A stretch of DNA of 10,536 nt, taken from NCBI GenBank assembly GCA_016787105.1, contig JAEUVI010000127.1, positions 1 to 10,536 on the forward strand, given 5' to 3'. Shown here piece after piece: positions 6,004 to 10,536 of the stretch. Made by a program: the position numbers and the translations under genes. The DNA comes from Chitinophagaceae bacterium (GTDB taxonomy: Bacteria; Bacteroidota; Bacteroidia; Chitinophagales; Chitinophagaceae). Positions within the stretch are counted from its first letter, which is position 1; each line of letters begins with the position of its first letter. The notes beneath the pieces are model-generated. The model searched no databases and was not told the DNA's origin. It saw nothing but the letters and a program-made list of their open reading frames with translations.

Positions 6004-7038
6004 ATGACATTATCCGTTTTTGAATTAATAGTTTTGTTTGTATGTGCCGTTATTGTCGGTATTACTATTCATTTTTTTATCAGCAGCCGGCGTGGTTTAA
6101 AAATGTCAACACAGGAAGCTGAAAAAATGAACCGCAGTATTGAAGACTGGAAAGCTAAATATTTTAATGATATTGATGATCGTGATAAGGAGCTTACAGA
6201 ATTAAAAGAGAAACTGAATGAAGCGATAGAAAATGCTAAAGAATACAGGCAGGAGGCTGAACAAATGCACCGGGAAAACCGGACACTTGAGGCAGAACTG
6301 GAAATGGCAATGAAACAACCGCCGCCACAGGAGCCAATCATTATACAAGCACAGGCGCCGGTTACAGAAAAACCTGATTACATCAGCCAGTTGCGTATAG
6401 CGCAAAGCAGCCTGATGGAGCATAATGATAAAATAAACAAACTGCTGGAACAGATAGATGTGATTAAAGAGAAAGAAGAGCAGCAGCAAATCATACTGGA
6501 AGAAAAAGAGGAACTCAGCAACCAGATCAATAAACTGAAAATGGTGCTGAGTGATAAAGAAAAAGAAATTAATAATATCCGGCAGAAAGAACAGTTGACG
6601 AAAGAGATGAATGCAATACTCGATAATGCATATAGCGAGTTTAATGTATTGCAGGGAAAAATTCAGAAACTGGAATTGCAGCTTAATCAATCCAAATTAC
6701 TGAATATAGAATACGAAGATTTGAAAGAGACTCACTATAAAATGATCCGTGATTTTGAAGATCAGAAAACAAAATTGCAGGCATTCAGCAGCGAGAACCA
6801 GCAATTGAGCATGCAGATTGAAGAAATTACTGATAAACTGCGCGAAGCGAATTTTCAGCGCCAGCAATTGCAGAAAAGGGTTTCTTATCTCGAAGAACTA
6901 AACAATGATCTGCATGTAGTGGCCGATGCGAATAAAAAACTGGAAAGCCAGTTGAAAAAAATAGGCGAACTGGAAAGCATGCTGAATGTAGTATCCGAAG
7001 AAAGGGATATGCTGAAAAGGCAACCAGGCAACTATTGA
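6004..7038 (+). CDS. Membrane-anchored coiled-coil protein of unknown function
   Basis: I do not recognise a named family. Residues 5-27 form one hydrophobic helix (FELIVLFVCAVIVGITIHFF) followed by RR, which suggests a single membrane anchor with the rest in the cytoplasm. Residues 34-103 are a charged heptad-like coil. A Pro-rich linker (QPPPQEP and onward, about 105-124) breaks it. A long second coil rich in E, K, Q and L runs to about 335. There is no catalytic motif. The layout resembles structural or scaffold proteins, but coiled coils look alike by composition and no role can be read. It lies 149 bp after pyrH on the same strand, where frr often stands in other bacteria, and ends at a clear terminator. 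Confidence 0.85.
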   Translation: MTLSVFELIVLFVCAVIVGITIHFFISSRRGLKMSTQEAEKMNRSIEDWKAKYFNDIDDRDKELTELKEKLNEAIENAKEYRQEAEQMHRENRTLEAELEMAMKQPPPQEPIIIQAQAPVTEKPDYISQLRIAQSSLMEHNDKINKLLEQIDVIKEKEEQQQIILEEKEELSNQINKLKMVLSDKEKEINNIRQKEQLTKEMNAILDNAYSEFNVLQGKIQKLELQLNQSKLLNIEYEDLKETHYKMIRDFEDQKTKLQAFSSENQQLSMQIEEITDKLREANFQRQQLQKRVSYLEELNNDLHVVADANKKLESQLKKIGELESMLNVVSEERDMLKRQPGNY

Positions 7039-7063
7039 AGTAAGTGACAAGAATCATATTGGT

Positions 7064-7088
7064 ATGCCCCTATTACAGGGGCATTTTT
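7064..7088 (+). terminator. Intrinsic terminator after the coiled-coil gene
   Basis: ATGCCCCT (7064-7071) and AGGGGCAT (7077-7084) form a perfect 8-bp stem with loop ATTAC, followed by a T-run to 7088. It separates the coiled-coil gene from pdxH, so pdxH needs its own promoter. Confidence 0.88.
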
Positions 7089-7101
7089 ATTTTGTGTAAC
7101 T

Positions 7102-7109
7102 TATTTTTG
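7102..7109 (+). promoter_or_regulatory. -7 box of pdxH, implying a leaderless or very short leader
   Basis: TATTTTTG matches TAnnTTTG and its last base is only four bases before the pdxH ATG at 7114. A start site 4-7 bases beyond the box would fall on or next to the ATG. No good -33 TTTG is seen at 17-23 bp; that position falls in the preceding terminator. The preceding terminator makes a promoter here necessary. Confidence 0.4.
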
Positions 7110-7113
7110 CAGT

Positions 7114-7758
7114 ATGGATAAAACAATAGCTGACATACGGAAAGATTATTCATCGCGGCACCTGATGGAAAAGGATGTTTCAAAAAATCCGATAACGCAA
7201 TTTGGAATATGGTGGGAAGAAGCCCTGCGATCGCAAATTGATGAAGTAAATGCAATGACACTTGCTACCGCATCATCTGACGGATTTCCTTCCGCACGTA
7301 TTGTGCTACTCAAAGGATTTGATACAAGTGGATTTACATTTTTTACAAACTATAAAAGCTTTAAAGGCAGCCAGCTTGAAGAAAACCCAAAAGCATGTCT
7401 TGTGTTTTTCTGGAAAGAGCTTGAAAGACAGGTGAGGATAACAGGCATCGTGCAAAAAGCGGCTGCCGCAGAGAGTGATGCTTATTTTAAATCGCGGCCA
7501 AGGGCAAGCCAGATTGGAGCGTGGGCCTCTCCACAAAGCCAGGTAGTAGATGACAGGAACTGGCTGGAAGATAATTTTTACCGGCTGTCAGAAAATATGA
7601 AAACCGATGAGTTGCAACGGCCCCAGCATTGGGGCGGCTATATAGTGAGGCCAATCATTATTGAATTCTGGCAAGGACGCCCCAGTCGTATGCATGATCG
7701 TATTCAATATACCCTGCAGGATGATGGGGAATGGCAGGTGCAGAGACTGGCGCCATAA
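7114..7758 (+). CDS. pdxH: Pyridoxamine 5'-phosphate oxidase
   Basis: PdxH is the FMN enzyme that oxidises pyridoxine or pyridoxamine 5'-phosphate to PLP, in synthesis and salvage of vitamin B6. The 214 residues match the family in length and motifs: the N-terminal DIRKDY, the FMN-binding ARIVLLKGF (61-69) and FFTNYKSFKGSQL (76-88), RQVRITG (105-111), FKSRPRASQIGAWASPQS (125-142), and HWGGYIVRP with the substrate-binding RMHDR (192-196) and terminal RLAP. The conserved N-terminal block supports the ATG at 7114. It stands alone between two terminators. Confidence 0.97.
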   Translation: MDKTIADIRKDYSSRHLMEKDVSKNPITQFGIWWEEALRSQIDEVNAMTLATASSDGFPSARIVLLKGFDTSGFTFFTNYKSFKGSQLEENPKACLVFFWKELERQVRITGIVQKAAAAESDAYFKSRPRASQIGAWASPQSQVVDDRNWLEDNFYRLSENMKTDELQRPQHWGGYIVRPIIIEFWQGRPSRMHDRIQYTLQDDGEWQVQRLAP

Positions 7759-7835
7759 TGAGCGGTCAATAAGTTGGCAGGTGCGTATGTCTCATACCTT
7801 GCCAACTTATTGACCATTCAGTTTATTTCTTTTTT
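7759..7835 (+). terminator. Long inverted repeat, terminator-like, between pdxH and the bTHX gene
   Basis: GGTCAATAAGTTGGCA (7764-7779) pairs perfectly over 16 bp with 7800-7815, and GGT (7780-7782) with ACC (7796-7798) extends it past one bulged base. TGA/TCA outside (7759-7761 with 7818-7820) adds a little more. A T-rich run (7822-7835) follows on the plus strand, overlapping the 3' end of the bTHX gene. It probably ends pdxH transcription and may block read-through into the convergent gene. The stem is longer than a usual terminator. Confidence 0.7.
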
Positions 7836-7930
7836 GGCGCAGCTTTCTTTGTAGTCTTGGCAGGCCTGCTTTTTCCAAATGAACCTTTGAATGTTTTTCC
7901 TTTCTTCGTTTTTTTATCTCCTCTTCCCAT
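7823..7930 (-). CDS. Small-subunit ribosomal protein bTHX-like, 35 residues
   Basis: Reading leftwards from the ATG at 7930, 35 codons end at TAA (7825-7823). The product begins MGRGDKKTKKGKTFKGSFGK and continues SRPAKTTKKAAPKKK. It is highly basic and matches the pattern of the short 30S protein THX, known from Thermus and widespread in Bacteroidota, whose members typically start M-G-(K/R)-G-D-(K/R)-K-T and include G-(S/T)-(Y/F)-G-(K/R)-x-R-P. THX sits in a cavity of the 30S head and stabilises rRNA contacts. Its size makes it easy to miss in annotation. It lies between the HU terminator and the pdxH inverted repeat, so it should have its own promoter, which I could not place. Confidence 0.85.
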   Translation of the reverse strand: MGRGDKKTKKGKTFKGSFGKSRPAKTTKKAAPKKK

Positions 7931-7999
7931 AATAATTTTTTTTAAAGATTAAGTTTATAATAAAGCACAAAGATGATGAATAGCTTTTATAAATCCATT

Positions 8000-8033
8000 A
8001 AAAAAGCTCCGGCATATAAACGGGAGCTTTTTT
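8000..8033 (-). terminator. Bidirectional-looking terminator after the HU gene
   Basis: AAAAAAGCTCC (8000-8010) and GGAGCTTTTTT (8023-8033) form an 11-bp stem with a 12-base loop, with A- and T-runs on both sides. It lies 31 bp past the HU stop codon in the direction of HU transcription and separates HU from the bTHX gene. Confidence 0.85.
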
Positions 8034-8064
8034 AAAAAATTTGCTTTTAGAGCCAATAACCAAA

Positions 8065-8334
8065 TTACATTTTTGCAGAAAGTTCCTTACCGGCTTTAAA
8101 GCGGGCAACTTTTCTTGCTTTGATTTTGATTACTTCTCCGGTTTGTGGATTGCGTCCGTTACGTGCAGCTCTTTTTGATACTGAGAATGTACCAAATCCA
8201 ACTAATGTTACTTTACCACCACCTTTCAATGTTTTAGTAACAGCTTCTATAAATGAATCCAATGAAGCATTTGCCTGTGTTTTAGTGATTCCTGCATCAT
8301 CGGCGATTTTGTTGATTAATTCTGCTTTGTTCAT
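8065..8334 (-). CDS. HU family DNA-binding protein
   Basis: The 89-residue product is a standard HU: an N-terminal helical dimerisation part (MNKAELINKIADDAGITKTQ), then the family signature GFGTFSVSKRAARNGRNPQT (46-65). The Asn-Pro at 62-63 is the residue pair at the arm tip that intercalates and bends DNA, and the C-terminal KARKVARFKAGKEL is the usual end. HU dimers compact and bend chromosomal DNA. The gene is a single unit with its own -7 box and terminator. Bacteroidota often carry several HU paralogues, so a specific hup symbol is not assigned. Confidence 0.96.
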   Translation of the reverse strand: MNKAELINKIADDAGITKTQANASLDSFIEAVTKTLKGGGKVTLVGFGTFSVSKRAARNGRNPQTGEVIKIKARKVARFKAGKELSAKM

Positions 8335-8367
8335 AATATATATATTTTAAAAGTTTTACAGAAGGGG

Positions 8368-8393
8368 CAAATTTATACGCTTTTGCATTGCAA
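8368..8393 (-). promoter_or_regulatory. HU promoter with overlapping palindrome
   Basis: On the minus strand TAAATTTG (8375-8368) matches TAnnTTTG and predicts a leader of about 30 nt before the HU ATG. Seven bases upstream lies TTGCAATGCAA (8393-8383), an 11-bp palindrome around one central base. Its TTG is 15 bp from the -7 box, shorter than the usual -33 spacing, so it may be a weak -33 element, a regulator site, or both. Confidence 0.5.
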
Positions 8394-8445
8394 TAAAATT
8401 TTTTATTTGAATTTCAGAAAAATATAAAATTGTGTGTAACCCGCA

Positions 8446-8590
8446 CCCGGCAAGGATTTTAGCGTGCAACAAAAACTACGTATTAGTCGCTTGAAAGTAT
8501 GTTACACGCTGAAACCCTTTGCTGTAGCGTGTTTCACAATGTAGGAGCTGAAATGCAGTCCGGTAAAGGGTTTTGAAAGAAGTTGCCGGG
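8446..8590 (+). ncRNA. Candidate structured RNA upstream of HU (unassigned)
   Basis: This gene-free stretch can close on itself. P1 pairs CCCGGCAA (8446-8453) with TTGCCGGG (8583-8590). Inside it P2 pairs AGCGTGCAAC (8461-8470) with GTTACACGCT (8501-8510) with one mismatch. P3 pairs AAACCCTTT (8512-8520) with AAAGGGTTT (8565-8573) and is extended by four pairs (8521-8524 with 8561-8564), two of them G-U. AGCGTG occurs again at 8526-8531 and could replace the 5' arm of P2, giving an alternative fold. Three G-U pairs favour a plus-strand RNA, and the P2 mismatch would be G-U on the minus strand, so the strand is uncertain. A T-rich run at 8612-8623 and a weak promoter-like pair (TTTG 8406-8409, TAAAATTG 8425-8432) fit the plus strand. 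I see no tmRNA or SRP RNA hallmarks. A small inverted-repeat element is the alternative. Confidence 0.35.
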
Positions 8591-8629
8591 CAAAATGAAT
8601 AACCGAAATCAATTTTTTCTTTTGCACAC

Positions 8630-8935
8630 TTATTGCACAGATTTCATCACAGTGCGAAATGTAATAAACCGGTTGCCCCATTTTGACTGGGCCTTATGCC
8701 GCAGCATTGGTGCATGTTCCTGCAGATATTTATCGTAATGATGAATATCTGCAGCGATATACTGTACTACATAAGTATATCCATCCTCTTCATCAATATC
8801 GAGCAGGCGATAAAATTTGAAATCAATAAATTGTCCTGTAGCCATCACTTCGGGAATATGCTCCTCTTTCTGCCATTGCAGCCATTCATCGTGAATGCTG
8901 TGATCTACTTTCATGGTAAGATTGTAGACGATCAT
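8630..8935 (-). CDS. DUF4286 family protein
   Basis: The 101-residue product begins MIVYNLTMKVDHSIHDEWLQ and continues with WQKEEHIPEVMATGQFIDFK, matching the small DUF4286 family, which is typical of Bacteroidota and has a ferredoxin-like, Dabb-like size and strand pattern. No catalytic residues are evident and its function is unknown. I chose the ATG at 8935 because the family starts there. The frame is open upstream to 9022, but that part overlaps the DUF3999 coding sequence. Its ATG overlaps the DUF3999 stop as ATGA (8935-8932), which implies translational coupling. It is the last gene of the cluster, and I see no T-run terminator after it. Confidence 0.85.
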   Translation of the reverse strand: MIVYNLTMKVDHSIHDEWLQWQKEEHIPEVMATGQFIDFKFYRLLDIDEEDGYTYVVQYIAADIHHYDKYLQEHAPMLRHKAQSKWGNRFITFRTVMKSVQ

Positions 8936-10170
8936 ATTTTTCTTTTTTTCATATCTTTTGTTAAAGCCAAAGTAAAATACCCGAGTAATAATAGCATAAT
9001 AATTATTGCGGGCCATAGCCATTTTTTATTGCCTGTTTTTTCATTAGAGTCAGGCGAAGTTTTAGCGCCAGCAGTTATTTTGCTGATACTTAGTACAGGT
9101 AAACTATCGGGTACATTACTACGGAAATGCTGCAAATCATAATCAGGCAGAGCTGCCAATGAATCATTAAAAAGCAGCTTATACTGTTTTCCTTTTTCAA
9201 GGTATGCGACGAGTTCTTTTCTTACTTGCTGAGTGCCTATTGATGACACATGTAAAGGGTAATTGTCTCCGTTTTTGATGAGTAAATAGAGATCCTTATT
9301 CTTTATCCGCGGGGTTTCATATTCGCCAGTATTAACTGATGAGAAAATGTATTCCTTGAAGGGCCTTGCTCTTATAAACTCTTTAATAGACTGACCAGGA
9401 GCATTCAAATACATACTGGCACGACGGTCATAATACTTTGGTGTAGCAATAGCAACTGAGAATTTATTTAAATGATATGCAGCCGGGTTTTCAATATGTA
9501 TAAGAGTGAAGCCAACAGTATCTTTTTGGGTAAATTTTAATGGGAGATTTGTGATGTATGTTTCTTTGATTCGTGTATCACCCGGCACTTCACTTAAAAC
9601 TCCCTGTATATTGAATGGATCTTTGCTGCCGTTATAAACCGTTATTTTTAAATATTTGTAATTTATGAGGGGGAAGTTGATCCTGAATGCAGGTATACTT
9701 TCCTGGATCATTTCAGTAGACGATAGCAGGATGCTATCTGTTATTGTAAACCAATTTTTTTGATCGTCGCTTCCACTAATGACAGCAAGTCGGGTTGCCG
9801 CGGTATTTTTTATTGTCAATAAAATATTAGTAAGGCTTTCTTTGCCAGTATTCTCTGCAACGAGTATCAACGATGTTCCTGCATTTTCTTTTTTAAGAAC
9901 CGGCAAATCGAAATATACATTGTGTATGATTGTATTTTTCAACGACCAATTTATAATATGCGGCACCCATTGTCCCTTTTCATCGGCAATCCGTATATCA
10001 CTTAAATCTGTTTTCAGATAACTGCTTAATTCCGGTGTTATAGGAATACTGTAGAATGAATCTTTCTCAACAGTGCCAAGGGCGGCTGTATTGCGAAACT
10101 GCTGCGAAAAACTTTGCAGGCAACCAAACAGCAGTAATAATAAAAGCCTATTTCTCTTCTTTGCTGTCAT
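8932..10170 (-). CDS. DUF3999-like exported, membrane-anchored protein
   Basis: The 412-residue protein starts with a signal peptide: a basic MTAKKRNR, a Leu-rich core, and a probable cleavage around SFS-QQ (residues 20-24). LFGC at 14-17 resembles a lipobox but has Phe where a small residue is expected. The large middle part, with AALGTVEKDSFYSIPITPEL near the start and discoidin-like beta strands, should face the periplasm. Residues 384-404 (WLWPAIIIMLLLLGYFTLAL) form one membrane helix, followed by the basic tail KDMKKRKI. Placement directly after a DUF2339 gene supports DUF3999, because the two families commonly occur together. Its start overlaps the DUF2339 gene by 23 bp and its stop overlaps the next start. 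The biochemical role is unknown. Confidence 0.8.
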   Translation of the reverse strand: MTAKKRNRLLLLLLFGCLQSFSQQFRNTAALGTVEKDSFYSIPITPELSSYLKTDLSDIRIADEKGQWVPHIINWSLKNTIIHNVYFDLPVLKKENAGTSLILVAENTGKESLTNILLTIKNTAATRLAVISGSDDQKNWFTITDSILLSSTEMIQESIPAFRINFPLINYKYLKITVYNGSKDPFNIQGVLSEVPGDTRIKETYITNLPLKFTQKDTVGFTLIHIENPAAYHLNKFSVAIATPKYYDRRASMYLNAPGQSIKEFIRARPFKEYIFSSVNTGEYETPRIKNKDLYLLIKNGDNYPLHVSSIGTQQVRKELVAYLEKGKQYKLLFNDSLAALPDYDLQHFRSNVPDSLPVLSISKITAGAKTSPDSNEKTGNKKWLWPAIIIMLLLLGYFTLALTKDMKKRKI

Positions 10171-10536
10171 CTATAATCATTTTTTTCAACCGCTGATACA
10201 TGAATGATATTACCAGTAATAATACACCGAGTAAAATAAAAGCAGCAATTTTTCCTCCCGGCGGAATATTGCGGATATCATACCCGAATAATTTTACCAG
10301 TGTAATAGTAAATAATGTCAGGGAAATTATCCGCAATGTCCGGAATTTATGTTTCATGCCAAGCCACATCATTATAAATGAACAAACACCCCATAGAATA
10401 CTGAGGCCGGCTTTATAATACAGATTTTGCAGGTATACCCAGTTTTCTGCAGAAGAGTAATTAACATACATGATTAAATGATGTACTTCTACACTTAATA
10501 AAATCAGCAATGCTGTTGCCGCTATCCAGGTGAATA
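10148..10536 (-). CDS. DUF2339 family membrane protein, C-terminal part (cut by window edge)
   Basis: The frame is open to the right edge with no start seen, so only the last 128 residues are visible. Four hydrophobic helices can be seen: around FTWIAATALLILL, GLSILWGVCSFIMMWLGM, LRIISLTLFTITLVKLF, and KIAAFILLGVLLLVISFMY, ending in a basic, then acidic cytoplasmic tail (DDSKEEK). The pattern of GLSILWG, then LRIISLTLFTITLVKLF and a final LGVLLL..SF.YQR, fits the end of the large polytopic DUF2339 proteins. The function is unknown. The last 23 bp overlap the DUF3999 gene, so the two are surely co-transcribed. Confidence 0.8.
   Translation of the reverse strand, partial: FTWIAATALLILLSVEVHHLIMYVNYSSAENWVYLQNLYYKAGLSILWGVCSFIMMWLGMKHKFRTLRIISLTLFTITLVKLFGYDIRNIPPGGKIAAFILLGVLLLVISFMYQRLKKMIIDDSKEEK

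Noticed and set aside
8461..8510. Integron attC-like site (AGCGTGCAAC with GTTACACGCT)
   Set aside because: The ends do not fit the RYYYAAC/GTTRRRY core consensus and there is no integrase or cassette array.
8936..9022. Upstream extension of the DUF4286 protein
   Set aside because: It lies inside the DUF3999 coding sequence, and the family start at 8935 overlaps the DUF3999 stop as ATGA, a typical coupling arrangement.

Overview
The window looks like a chromosomal housekeeping region from a Bacteroidota bacterium, most probably Chitinophagaceae or a close relative. The order rplM-rpsI-rpsB-tsf is typical of the phylum. A 35-residue bTHX-type ribosomal protein gene, a DUF4286 gene and several -7 boxes of the form TAnnTTTG (the Bacteroidota promoter motif) are present. 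Start codons follow A-rich stretches rather than Shine-Dalgarno sequences, and the palindrome TCCCGATAGCTATCGGGA, common in this phylum, also occurs. The family-level placement is inference. I see no phage, transposase, CRISPR, tRNA or rRNA.

Left part, minus strand: the first 191 codons of an SLC45-like MFS transporter run off the left edge, preceded by an HD-domain hydrolase gene. Plus strand, 1470-4523: a promoter and a structured leader precede rplM (L13), rpsI (S9), rpsB (S2 with an Arg/Gly-rich tail) and tsf (EF-Ts), closed by a strong intrinsic terminator. Each spacer of this cluster holds a different repeat: nine heptamers, a 116-bp inverted-repeat element, and three 8-mers. A minus-strand Dabb-domain gene follows, then a spacer bounded by two near-identical palindromes, then pyrH (UMP kinase). 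Instead of the usual frr, pyrH is followed by a membrane-anchored coiled-coil protein gene. pdxH comes next, with a -7 box so close to its ATG that the mRNA may be leaderless.

Right part, minus strand: the small bTHX gene converges on pdxH across a long inverted repeat. Upstream of it are an HU gene with its own terminator and promoter, a gene-free stretch that can fold into a closed multi-branched RNA (8446-8590), and a compact cluster of overlapping genes for a DUF2339 membrane protein (partial), a DUF3999 exported protein and a DUF4286 protein.

Most genes serve translation (L13, S9, S2, EF-Ts, bTHX), nucleotide and cofactor supply (PyrH, PdxH) and nucleoid structure (HU). The most promising less-explained signals are the folded segment upstream of HU, the rplM leader, the S2 Arg/Gly tail, the heptamer array and the coiled-coil protein next to pyrH.
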